64,000 nucleotides of DNA from Candidatus Binatia bacterium (GTDB taxonomy: Bacteria; Desulfobacterota; Binatia; Bin18): positions 1-64,000 of the forward strand of contig JAJDTY010000037.1 of the NCBI GenBank assembly GCA_022826945.1. Direction: 5' to 3'. This document shows, one piece after another, positions 1-7,169 of the stretch. The notes beneath the pieces are model-generated. The model was not told the DNA's origin and made no database searches. It was given only the letters and a program-made list of their open reading frames with translations. Made by a program: the position numbers and the translations under genes. Every line of letters starts with the position of its first letter. Position 1 is the first letter of the stretch.

Positions 1-2
1 TG

Positions 3-185
3 GCATTATTGGACCGACTTGACGCCGAGGGCTTAATCGTGACCAAGCACGGCAAGCCGGTCGCACGCGTTGTTCCCTACGATCAGCAGTGCGCCGACCT
101 GATCGGCAGCCTGCAACACAAGATCAAAATTCAAGGCGGCATTTTGACAACCGGTGTCCACTGGAATGCCGATGCTCAATCTTGA
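3..185 (+). CDS. Phd/YefM-type antitoxin, 3' part only (cut by window edge)
   Basis: This is an open frame entering from the left edge and ending at a TGA at 183-185. The visible residues include GLIVTKHGKPVARVVP, the characteristic strand-turn-strand of Phd/YefM antitoxins, which bind and neutralise a partner ribonuclease toxin and repress their own operon. It overlaps the downstream PIN-domain toxin by about 14 nt, the usual antitoxin-toxin arrangement. The N-terminal DNA-binding half lies outside the window. It is absent from the ORF track because it lacks a start here. The family call rests on the motif and the partner. Confidence 0.8.
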   Translation, partial: ALLDRLDAEGLIVTKHGKPVARVVPYDQQCADLIGSLQHKIKIQGGILTTGVHWNADAQS

Positions 186-546
186 CACACACATGCTGGT
201 CTTCGCGCTCAACGGGGAACTCCGGCCGGCTGAGCGGGCGCTCTTGGCCCAGAACAGATGGTCAGTGGCGGCTATTGTCCTATGGGAATTGGCCAAGCTG
301 ATTGACCTCGGTCGGATAGACATGGACCTTGACGACTATGACGTAAGCCGGATCCTGAACCGCATACAGATATGGCCGCTTGATCTCGCTGTTGCACGCG
401 CCTCCACTCGTCTCGATTTTGAGAGTGATCCAGCAGACCAACTCATTGCCGCCACCAGCATCGTGCACAACATTCCGTTGCTCACGCGCGACCGCGTCAT
501 ACGCCGCTCGAAGCTCGTCCCCCTGGCCATTCCCGGAAGTGGCTGA
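172..546 (+). CDS. PIN-domain (VapC-like) ribonuclease toxin
   Basis: A 124-residue PIN-domain protein when started at the ATG of MLNLDTHMLVFALNG; the track uses a GTG at 154. The first conserved acidic residue is in LNLDTH, a central Glu in VLWELAKL, and late acidic residues in DPADQLIAATS and LLTRDR, consistent with the Mg-binding acidic cluster of PIN nucleases. PIN toxins cleave RNA, typically tRNA or rRNA, when not held by the cognate antitoxin. It overlaps the upstream Phd-type antitoxin, so the pair is probably one translationally coupled operon. The start is uncertain because no strong ribosome-binding site precedes any candidate. The frame looks intact. Confidence 0.85.
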   Translation: MLNLDTHMLVFALNGELRPAERALLAQNRWSVAAIVLWELAKLIDLGRIDMDLDDYDVSRILNRIQIWPLDLAVARASTRLDFESDPADQLIAATSIVHNIPLLTRDRVIRRSKLVPLAIPGSG

Positions 547-755
547 GTAAACGCAAGGAAAGGCCGGTCGCATGGGCCAACACACGTCACTGTCACGACT
601 CGTAGCCCGGCTGAGCCGGACTGCCTGCCCGGCGAAGACGAACCGTTCAGCGGCATCTGGACCACGCGCTTTTATGAGCAAGGCTCCAAAATGCGAGCGC
701 AGGTTGCCAGCGGCGGCGGTGAAGCCAGCGGGGGTAAGTTGAAGGTAGGTGGAGC

Positions 756-792
756 GTTCGGGCCTCAGCCCCGCTGAAAAGGGGATTGCAAT
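756..792 (+). repeat. Isolated CRISPR-repeat-like 37-mer
   Basis: The element starts GTTCGGGCCTCAGCCCCGCT and ends GGGGATTGCAAT, with an internal CCCC/GGGG hairpin around GCTGAAAA. Length, 5' GTT and 3' ATTGCAAT resemble direct repeats of class 1 CRISPR arrays, but only one full copy exists here, with no neighbouring copies at spacer distance and no cas genes. A partial twin (CCTCACCCCGCTGAAAA) overlaps the end of the Uma2 gene at about 1597-1623. The rest of the 547-869 gap shows no convincing gene. Confidence 0.3.
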
Positions 793-869
793 ATGAGCTT
801 GCCCGCTCCACTCCTCTTGAGGTAGCGGCTGTGATAGATGGGGGTAAAGCGGTGAAAGGAGTCCCTGAA

Positions 870-1610
870 ATGACGACCTCCACCATCGATACCCATGAAA
901 CCGTGCAGCAATCCGATGAGAAACGCTCACACACTATGGCGCTGCCTCCATTGGAAAACGGTGACCGGCTGATGCGGGAAGAGTTTGAGAAACGCTATGC
1001 TGCCATGCCAGAGGTGAAGAAGGCGGAACTGATTGATGGAGTGGTGCATATGGGCTCACCGGTTCGCTTCGGGAAACACAGTGAACCCCACGCCGCACTG
1101 TTGACGTGGCTGGGGACGTATGCCGCGTTTACCCAGGGTGTCCGGCTTGGGGGCAACGCAACCGTCCGCCTGGATTCGGATACGGAACCACAGCCGGACG
1201 CTCTGCTGCGCATAGAGCCGGAGGTGGGTGGCAATTCGCGTATCAGCGAAGACGATTATATCGAAGGCGCGCCCGAGTTGGTTGCCGAAATCTCTTCCAG
1301 TACTGCATCGTACGATCTGCACGACAAAATGGATGCCTACTGTCGTGCGGGTGTGAAAGAGTATCTGGTCTGGCGCGTAGACGATAAGCAGGTTGACTGG
1401 TTTGTTCTGCACGAGGGGGCGTATATGCGTCTTGCGCCTGACGCCTCCGGGGGAATGACGAGCCCGACATTTCCGGGCTTGCGTCTGGCAGTCCCGGCAT
1501 TGCTGGCGGGTGACATAGCGCAGGTCGTTGGAGAGCTGCAAAAGGGACTGGACACTACCGAGCACGCGGAGTTTGTTGATCACTTAGAGGCGCAAACCTC
1601 ACCCCGCTGA
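870..1610 (+). CDS. Uma2-family (DUF820) PD-(D/E)XK-like endonuclease
   Basis: A 246-residue protein if started at ATG 870, which has AAGGAG about nine bases upstream; the track's earlier start at 786 lacks such a site. The body matches the Uma2/DUF820 fold: EFEKRYAAMPEVKKAELIDG near the start, then QPDALLRI, then PELVAEISSSTASYDLHDK and YCRAGVKEYLVW. The Asp of QPD and the Glu-X-Ser segment of VAEISS are the expected catalytic positions of this restriction-endonuclease-like family. Uma2 proteins are abundant in Cyanobacteria and other multi-copy hosts, and their biological role is poorly known. The stop codon lies inside a sequence resembling the repeat upstream of the gene. Confidence 0.85.
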   Translation: MTTSTIDTHETVQQSDEKRSHTMALPPLENGDRLMREEFEKRYAAMPEVKKAELIDGVVHMGSPVRFGKHSEPHAALLTWLGTYAAFTQGVRLGGNATVRLDSDTEPQPDALLRIEPEVGGNSRISEDDYIEGAPELVAEISSSTASYDLHDKMDAYCRAGVKEYLVWRVDDKQVDWFVLHEGAYMRLAPDASGGMTSPTFPGLRLAVPALLAGDIAQVVGELQKGLDTTEHAEFVDHLEAQTSPR

Positions 1611-1623
1611 AAAAGGATAAGAA
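1597..1623 (+). repeat. Partial copy of the 756-792 repeat-like element
   Basis: CCTCACCCCGCTGAAAA here matches CCTCAGCCCCGCTGAAAA at 763-780 with one missing G, then diverges. It covers the last codons and TGA stop of the Uma2 gene, so the gene is bracketed by two related sequences in direct orientation. It may be coincidence or the trace of a cassette-like insertion. Confidence 0.3.
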
Positions 1624-1636
1624 CCCCTCACCCCAG

Positions 1637-1659
1637 CCCTCTCCCCTTGAGGGAGAGGG
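1637..1659. repeat. Intergenic hairpin (CCCTCTCCC/GGGAGAGGG)
   Basis: Nine complementary bases flank the five-base loop CTTGA, preceded by CCCTCACCCCAG. It resembles the C/G-rich dispersed hairpins found between genes in many high-G+C environmental genomes. There is no T-run after it on either strand, so it is not a classical intrinsic terminator. It sits between the Uma2 gene and the NhaC gene. Confidence 0.55.
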
Positions 1660-1728
1660 AGTAAATACAAGAAAACTTTCCCCCTGAATTAGTGCTCGCC
1701 CGAACGACAGTCCCATTGGAGAAAACAG

Positions 1729-3465
1729 ATGCCTGCCCACCTGCTTAATTTTTTCATTTTTTCCGGTGCCCTGATTCTCTCCTGGGTGGTCGGCGCGGTC
1801 GTGCCGCCGACCTGGACGGTGAGCCAGGCCGTGTTGGACGTCCACACGGACAGCGACGGGCGTTTGTACTACATCGCCCGGAGCGAGCCGGTGTATTTCG
1901 AGGCGGTTCCCATTGATCGGGCAGAACTCAACCCGGCCCGGGTTGACGGCTCGAACGTTGCGCCCGCAGTGACGGAGGAATTTGCGGTGGCAACCGTCTC
2001 GCGCGACGGACAAGACACGCACGTTTATTACCGGCTCACCGCCCAGTATCACTGGGGTTATTGGTCATTGCTGCCGGCGGTTGTTGCGGTGCTGCTGTGT
2101 TGGGTTACGAGAGAACCTGTCCCCGCGCTACTGGGCGGCATTGTCTCCGGCGCGCTGATTCTGGGGCAGTACGACCTGACGGGCCAGGTGCTGATTCCCG
2201 CCCTGGCCACGACCAATGCGGCCGGCATTCTGTTGCTCTACTTGTGGCTGCTCGGTGGACTGATGGGAATCTGGTCGCGGACCGGAGCGGCCCAGGCTTT
2301 CGCCGAGTTCATGACCGTGCGTTTCGTGCGTGGTCCAAAGACCGCCAAGCTGGTGGCCTGGATGTTGGGCGTTATCTTTTTTCAGGGTGGCAGCATGAGT
2401 ACGGTGCTGGTCGGCACCACGGTCAAGCCGATTGCCGACAAGGAAAACGTGAGCCACGAAGAACTGGCCTATATTGTCGATTCGACCGCCTCGCCCATTG
2501 CCTCACAACTCGCGTTCAATGCCTGGCCGGGTTATGTGCAGGCGTTCATTTTTGTCTCCGGGGTCGGTTTTCTGGCGACTGAAGCAGACCGCATCAGCTT
2601 TTTCTTTCAGAGCGTTCCGTTTTGTTTCTATGCCATTTTCGCCGTCCTCGGCACGTTTTTGCTCGGTATTGAAAAGCCCCTTTTCCTGGGCAAGCGGCTG
2701 GCTGCGGCCATGGACCGCTCCCGCACCACCGGTCGGCTCGACGCGGACGGGGCCGAACCGCTGAGTGCCAGGGAATTGCAGGCGAGCAACGTGCCCGTGG
2801 GCTATACGCCGCACGTGCTGGAGTTCTTCCTGCCGCTGGGCGCGCTGATCGGCATTGCGATCGGCACCTTTGTTGTCACGGACTCGCCCAATGTGCACTG
2901 GGCGTTTGGGGCGGCCCTCCTCCTGGCCGTGGGCATGGCGCTGGCCAAGGGCATGGCGCTCAAGGAACTCATGGCCGGGTTTCACGATGGCATCCGGGGC
3001 GTTGTGCTCGGCTCGGTGATCCTGCTGCTGGCCATCACGATCGGCGGCGTCAACACCCAGACCGGGGGCGCGGTCTTTCTGGTCGACCAGCTCGGCGAGA
3101 GTATTCCCTACTTTCTCCTACCGGTCCTGCTCCAGCTCCTGACCATGATTATTGCCTTTTCCACCGGAACGAGCTGGGGCACCTATGCGGTGGCGTTTCC
3201 GCTGGCCATGCCGCTGGCCTGGGCCATTGCCGGCGCGCACGATCTCGCCCATCCCGAGCTGTTCATGACGCTGTGCTTTGCCGCGGTCATGGACGGCAGC
3301 GTCTATGGCGACCAGTGCTCGCCGATTTCGGATACGACGGTTCTGAGCGCCATGTGTACCGGCTGTGATCTGATGGACCACGTCAAGACGCAGATCCCGC
3401 AGGCCTCGGTTGCCGCCGGTCTGGCGGCCATCTGCTGGACCAGCATCGCGTTTCTGACCGCGTAA
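1729..3465 (+). CDS. NhaC-family Na+/H+ antiporter with an extra extracytoplasmic N-terminal segment
   Basis: A 578-residue polytopic membrane protein. A first hydrophobic helix (about residues 5-25) is followed by about 75 polar residues (TWTVSQAV to VYYRLTAQ) with no hydrophobic stretch, then the antiporter core with many transmembrane helices. NhaC signatures include VGTTVKPIADKENVSHEELA, AYIVDSTASPIASQ and DGSVYGDQCSPISDTTVLS. Such proteins exchange Na+ (or other cations or organic solutes) for protons across the inner membrane. The polar insert is not typical of NhaC and is of unknown role. A second NhaC paralogue lies at 38089-39624 on the other strand without this insert. Substrate specificity cannot be read from sequence. 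Confidence 0.9.
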   Translation: MPAHLLNFFIFSGALILSWVVGAVVPPTWTVSQAVLDVHTDSDGRLYYIARSEPVYFEAVPIDRAELNPARVDGSNVAPAVTEEFAVATVSRDGQDTHVYYRLTAQYHWGYWSLLPAVVAVLLCWVTREPVPALLGGIVSGALILGQYDLTGQVLIPALATTNAAGILLLYLWLLGGLMGIWSRTGAAQAFAEFMTVRFVRGPKTAKLVAWMLGVIFFQGGSMSTVLVGTTVKPIADKENVSHEELAYIVDSTASPIASQLAFNAWPGYVQAFIFVSGVGFLATEADRISFFFQSVPFCFYAIFAVLGTFLLGIEKPLFLGKRLAAAMDRSRTTGRLDADGAEPLSARELQASNVPVGYTPHVLEFFLPLGALIGIAIGTFVVTDSPNVHWAFGAALLLAVGMALAKGMALKELMAGFHDGIRGVVLGSVILLLAITIGGVNTQTGGAVFLVDQLGESIPYFLLPVLLQLLTMIIAFSTGTSWGTYAVAFPLAMPLAWAIAGAHDLAHPELFMTLCFAAVMDGSVYGDQCSPISDTTVLSAMCTGCDLMDHVKTQIPQASVAAGLAAICWTSIAFLTA

Positions 3466-3552
3466 AGCCAAGAGAACGTCAAGTTTGTGTCCCTCCCGTC
3501 GAAGAGATACAATGGGCCTGTACTATTCTCACGTTTCTATGGGGAGGTTCTG

Positions 3553-4362
3553 ATGTCTTTCCTACTGCGCTTTTGTCTTGGGCTCGTTGTCTTGATGCCG
3601 TCTCTGGCGCACGCCACGTTCAATCTGGAGAATCCGGCGGATGGTTCTCCTTATTCAGGTCTTGGGGTCATTTCGGGCTGGAAATGTGAGACGAGCGGGG
3701 CGCTCACCGCCCGTATCTACGATGAGGACATGGTGCTGGCTTGGCCGACCCCGATTCCCCTGGTGTACGGGTCCGAGCGGACCGACGTCCGCGCCAATGG
3801 CTCATGTCGTGAGAATGGCCATGACAATGTCGGCTTCGTTGCTATCTGGAACTGGGGGAATCTTGAGCATGATGGGACCTACACGGTGGTCGTCCAAGAG
3901 GATGAGGTGGAGCTTGCCCGGAGCACGGTTACGGTAACCATGCTCGGGCCGGAGGAGAAGCCGCAGGTTCTGGAGGGAGCAAGTGGTGAGTGCCGTATCC
4001 CGAATTTCCCTATACCGGGGGAGACCACGACCTTTCAGTGGAATCAGGCGACGCAGCATCTGGAAGCGGTCTCGCGGAGGTCGTCCAATGACCTTAGGGA
4101 GTGTGAGGAGGGTCTGACTGTCGAGCCGGGAGGGATGTGTAGTTTCTTTTTCAGCGATACTAGCTTTGGTGAGATTGATGGTATTTTTTCTGTTAATGCT
4201 GAAGGCCAGGGGTGTGTGGAGGTGGATATAGCAGAAATTCCCTGTTTTAACACTGATCAGGATTTTGATACTCTCCTCCGCGGTCTTGGAATTTCCGGCA
4301 TTGAGGTCACCAAGAATGCCGATGGCAGTTGGACCATTGACAGCTACCCGACCGATCTCTGA
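3553..4362 (+). CDS. Secreted modular protein, one C-terminal Cys module (paralogue A)
   Basis: The start at 3553 has GGGGAGG just upstream and gives a clean signal peptide (MSFLLRFCLGLVVLMPSLAHA); the track start at 3487 would put 22 unlikely residues before it. The mature protein has an N-terminal domain of about 120 residues with ISGWKCE, IPLVYGSERTDV, VGFVAIWNWG and DGTYTVVVQEDEVELARSTV, which looks like an all-beta, Ig-like fold. A linker resembling NFPIPGETTTFQWN follows, then one Cys-containing module (REC through GGMCSF to GQGCVEV) ending in KNADGSWTIDSYPTDL. No function is known to me. The next gene is a paralogue four bases downstream, so the two arose by tandem duplication and are probably co-expressed. 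Confidence 0.75.
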   Translation: MSFLLRFCLGLVVLMPSLAHATFNLENPADGSPYSGLGVISGWKCETSGALTARIYDEDMVLAWPTPIPLVYGSERTDVRANGSCRENGHDNVGFVAIWNWGNLEHDGTYTVVVQEDEVELARSTVTVTMLGPEEKPQVLEGASGECRIPNFPIPGETTTFQWNQATQHLEAVSRRSSNDLRECEEGLTVEPGGMCSFFFSDTSFGEIDGIFSVNAEGQGCVEVDIAEIPCFNTDQDFDTLLRGLGISGIEVTKNADGSWTIDSYPTDL

Positions 4363-4366
4363 GGAG

Positions 4367-5464
4367 ATGCTGACGTCTTTCCTGCTTCGCCTTTGCCTTG
4401 GACTCATTGTCTTGGTTCCGTCTCTGGCGCATGCGGCAGTGCTTGACATTCCTGGCGCTGATTCTCACCTGTCTGGCGCTGGTGTGATCACGGGCTGGAA
4501 GTGTGAAGCTGCGGGGGACCTGACCGTCCGTTTCTTCAGGCCGGACGGCTCAGCGGTCTTCTTCGAGGCGGAGCAGAGCGACACCATTCCCCTGGTGTAC
4601 GGCAGCGGACGGCCCGATGTCCGCCTACGCGGAGCCTGTGCCGATGCCGATGTCGGCTTTGTGGCCATCTGGAATTGGGGGAGACTGGCCGATGGGACCT
4701 ACACCGCGGTCGTGTACGATAATGGCGTGGAGTTTGCCCGCAATACGTTCACAGTAACCAACCTCGGGGCAGAACTCCTGACAGGAGTGAGCGCCCAGGT
4801 CAGTGTCCCGAACTTTCCTCAGGCCGGTGAGACCACGACCTTTAAGTGGAATCCGAATACTCAGCATCTGGAAGCGGTCTCACGGGAACCGTCCTGTAGA
4901 GAGACGCTCACGATGAATCCGGGAGAGACGTGCCGTGGCTCCATCTCTCTTGAGCTTAAGACCTCCCGCCTGGGTGAGGTCAGCACCGGCTTTACTTTTT
5001 CTGTTAAGGCTGAGGGCCGGGGGTGCATAAGCATCAGCGGCATTCCTGCATTCAATTATTGCTATTCGGCCCGCCTGCCGGATGTTCTGGGGAAGGCCGG
5101 GGTTTCTGTCACCAGGAATGCGGATGGGAGTTGGACCATTGATCGCTTCCCACTTGTTAATCTTGGGGAGTGCGTTATTGACTTAACGGTGAAGCCGGGA
5201 GCGAAGTGCAGTGGCTCTGTAGACCTTGACATTGTCGAGCTTGACTTTACTTTTTTTGTTGAAGACAGCGGACGAGGGTGTATCAGGGCCGAGGTGGATG
5301 TGCCTCTCGTGGGTGATGAGGACATCAAGGCGTGCTTTGATGATCGTGAGGCTTTCCAAAAGGTTCTTGACAAGATCGACGATGTTATCGAAATCCCCGC
5401 TTTTGCCGCCAAGAATGTCGATGGCAACTGGACCATTCTTACCGATATTGCCGATCTCTTCTAG
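4367..5464 (+). CDS. Secreted modular protein, two C-terminal Cys modules (paralogue B)
   Basis: A 365-residue paralogue of the preceding gene. Signal peptide MLTSFLLRLCLGLIVLVPSLAHA is followed by the same N-terminal beta domain (ITGWKCEAAG, IPLVYGSGRPDV, VGFVAIWNWG, GTYTAVVYDNGVEFARNTF). Two copies of the Cys module follow, each with Cys, a PGxxC segment (NPGETCRG, KPGAKCSG), a GRGCI segment and a closing NxDGSWTI or NVDGNWTI. The ATG at 4367 directly abuts GAGGAG with almost no spacing. Aligned to paralogue A, the original start position reads ACG here, so initiation may have shifted two codons upstream. The role is unknown; export and conserved cysteines suggest a periplasmic or surface protein. 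Confidence 0.72.
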   Translation: MLTSFLLRLCLGLIVLVPSLAHAAVLDIPGADSHLSGAGVITGWKCEAAGDLTVRFFRPDGSAVFFEAEQSDTIPLVYGSGRPDVRLRGACADADVGFVAIWNWGRLADGTYTAVVYDNGVEFARNTFTVTNLGAELLTGVSAQVSVPNFPQAGETTTFKWNPNTQHLEAVSREPSCRETLTMNPGETCRGSISLELKTSRLGEVSTGFTFSVKAEGRGCISISGIPAFNYCYSARLPDVLGKAGVSVTRNADGSWTIDRFPLVNLGECVIDLTVKPGAKCSGSVDLDIVELDFTFFVEDSGRGCIRAEVDVPLVGDEDIKACFDDREAFQKVLDKIDDVIEIPAFAAKNVDGNWTILTDIADLF

Positions 5465-5494
5465 GAGTGTTCTCTCATAGCCGGTCTCTGGACC

Positions 5495-6649
5495 TCATGG
5501 CTCAGGCGCCGGCTGCTCACCGAGGGCCGCGAGCAATTCCTGGCGGACGTAAGTGTCTCGCTCGCGATCCAGGGCGGTCCTGATACTGGCCGTGTGTGCC
5601 AAGCGGCCCAGCGCCCAGGCCGCATGACCGCGGATCAGGGGTTCGGGGTCGTGGAGGGCTGCTTGCAGCGGGCCGACCGCGGCGGGGTTGTCGCTATTGC
5701 CCAAGGCGACGGCGACATTGCGCAGCAAACCGCGGCGCTTGGTGCGCCATACCGCGGAGCGCCGGAAGCAGGCTCGAAAGCCGTCTTCGTCCAGCAGTAA
5801 CAGGTCGGGCAGGTACGGAAACAACTCGTCCACCAAGTCGTGGCGGGGCTGGCCAAACTTGGCATTCCACGGACAGACTTCCTGGCAGATGTCGCACCCG
5901 AAAATCCAGTTGCCGAGCTTGGGGCGTAGCGTGTGTGGAATCGGACCGCGATGCTCGATTGTTAAATAAGAAATACACAAGGGCGACTTGAGGACATAGC
6001 CCGCTGCCAGGGCGTCGGTCGGACAATCATCGAGGCAGCGCGTACAACTGCCGCAATGGTCGCTCGGCATGCCTTCGCCTTCGAGATCGAGGCTGACAAG
6101 AATCTCGGCCAGGAAAAACCACGACCCCATGGCTTTATGCAGCAGCATGGTATTTTTGCCGAACCAGCCCAGGCCGCTACGATACGCCCAGTCGCGTTCC
6201 AGCAAGGGGCCGGTGTCCACATACGGCCGGGCCCATATCCCTGGCTGCTGATCTTTCAGAAAGGCAACGAACTGTTTCAGCTTTTTTTGAATGACATCGT
6301 GATAATCCGCTCCCGCCGCATAGGCGGCCATGCGACCCCGCAGTTCGTGTTGCCAATCTATCTGAGGCAGCACGGGCGGAGAGTAGGGGAAGCCCAGGCA
6401 GATGACGCTGCGGGCTTGCGGAAACGGGATATGCGGGTCAATGCGTCGTTGGGGTTCCCTGGCTAAGTACTGCATCTCTCCGGCAAAGCCCTGGGCCAGC
6501 CAGTCGCTGAAAAACGACGCGCGTGGTAGTACCGATAGGCGCGTGAAACCACACAGGGTAAAGCCGAGTTTGGCCGCGTGGGTCCGGATTGCGTTTTCGA
6601 GTGACACGGCTTTGTGGTAGCATACACGCGTCCGGGTCAAAACGGGCAC
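5495..6649 (-). CDS. queG: Epoxyqueuosine reductase
   Basis: This enzyme reduces epoxyqueuosine to queuosine in the wobble base of GUN-anticodon tRNAs, using cobalamin and two 4Fe-4S clusters. The 384-residue product has PYVDTGPLLERDWAYRSGLG, including the catalytic-region Asp, then CGSCTRCLDDCPTDAL and FGCDICQEVCPWN for the two clusters. A C-terminal HEAT/PBS-lyase-like repeat region begins around NVAVALGNSDNPAAV, as in full-length QueG. The start may be GTG 6649 or GTG 6607; neither has a clear ribosome-binding site. It is convergent with the secreted paralogue pair. queA and tgt for the same pathway lie at 24-27.7 kb. Reduced-cobalamin dependence is known for the family. Confidence 0.95.
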   Translation of the reverse strand: MPVLTRTRVCYHKAVSLENAIRTHAAKLGFTLCGFTRLSVLPRASFFSDWLAQGFAGEMQYLAREPQRRIDPHIPFPQARSVICLGFPYSPPVLPQIDWQHELRGRMAAYAAGADYHDVIQKKLKQFVAFLKDQQPGIWARPYVDTGPLLERDWAYRSGLGWFGKNTMLLHKAMGSWFFLAEILVSLDLEGEGMPSDHCGSCTRCLDDCPTDALAAGYVLKSPLCISYLTIEHRGPIPHTLRPKLGNWIFGCDICQEVCPWNAKFGQPRHDLVDELFPYLPDLLLLDEDGFRACFRRSAVWRTKRRGLLRNVAVALGNSDNPAAVGPLQAALHDPEPLIRGHAAWALGRLAHTASIRTALDRERDTYVRQELLAALGEQPAPEP

Positions 6650-6654
6650 AGGGA

Positions 6655-6686
6655 TTGACGCGGGGAAAGATAGACCTTATCTATCT
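6655..6686 (+). promoter_or_regulatory. Probable sigma70 promoter with palindromic operator for erpA
   Basis: TTGACG at 6655-6660 and TATCTA at 6678-6683 are separated by 17 bases. A hyphenated palindrome, AGATAGA-N5-TCTATCT (6668-6686), overlaps the -10 element, the position where a repressor would compete with RNA polymerase. A GAGGAGG ribosome-binding site follows. The regulator is unknown; iron-sulfur-responsive control is an inference from the downstream gene only. Confidence 0.5.
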
Positions 6687-6703
6687 CCTTTGAGGAGGTC
6701 GGC

Positions 6704-7105
6704 ATGGACAATCTGGATCAAGAGACACAAACCCAATCCAATGACACCCCGCAGGAGGCGGCTCCCACAGCTGATGGACCGGCCCTGTCGCTGTCTGATT
6801 TGGCCGTAGAAAAAGTGAAAGAAACCATGCTCAAGGAAGGCATGGAGGAAGGCGGGTTGCGGGTCTCGGTGGTCGGCGGGGGCTGTTCCGGCTTTCAGTA
6901 CAGCCTTGGCCTTGATGCCGCCGCGCGGGAGGATGATATTGTAGTCGAACAGGGTGGCGTCAAACTGTTCGTTGATCCCATCAGCCACCAATACGTCCAT
7001 GGGACCATGCTTGATTATGTCAATGGGCTGCATGGGGCGGGCTTCAAGTTCGTCAACCCGAATGCGACCCGAACCTGTGGTTGCGGCTCGTCGTTCGCCG
7101 TCTAA
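6704..7105 (+). CDS. erpA: A-type iron-sulfur carrier (HesB/IscA/ErpA family)
   Basis: A 133-residue protein with the three conserved cysteines of A-type carriers: one in GGGCSGFQYSL and two in TRTCGCGSSF at the C-terminus. These bind an Fe-S cluster (or iron) for delivery to apo-proteins in the cytoplasm. About 30 polar, acidic residues precede the conserved domain (LSLSDLAVEKVKE onward), longer than the usual family N-terminus. GAGGAGG lies seven bases before the ATG. It is a single-gene unit: a promoter with an operator-like palindrome precedes it and an intrinsic terminator follows. Many potential clients are in the window (QueG, NuoI, type 4 uracil-DNA glycosylase). The exact name ErpA versus IscA is not certain. 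Confidence 0.9.
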   Translation: MDNLDQETQTQSNDTPQEAAPTADGPALSLSDLAVEKVKETMLKEGMEEGGLRVSVVGGGCSGFQYSLGLDAAAREDDIVVEQGGVKLFVDPISHQYVHGTMLDYVNGLHGAGFKFVNPNATRTCGCGSSFAV

Positions 7106-7135
7106 GTCTCTCTTCCCCAACTGAAGAAATACCGT

Positions 7136-7167
7136 AGGGCCTGGAACTCTCCAGGCCCTTTTGCTTT
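7136..7167 (+). terminator. Intrinsic terminator after erpA
   Basis: A perfect ten-base stem AGGGCCTGGA/TCCAGGCCCT with loop ACTC is followed by TTTTGCTTT. It lies 30 bases after the erpA stop and ends just before the gph start at 7170, so gph would need read-through or its own promoter. Confidence 0.85.
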
Positions 7168-7169
7168 CC

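Noticed and set aside
756-792. CRISPR array
   Set aside because: Only one full repeat-like copy is present, with no spacers of regular length and no cas genes, so it is reported only as an isolated repeat-like sequence.
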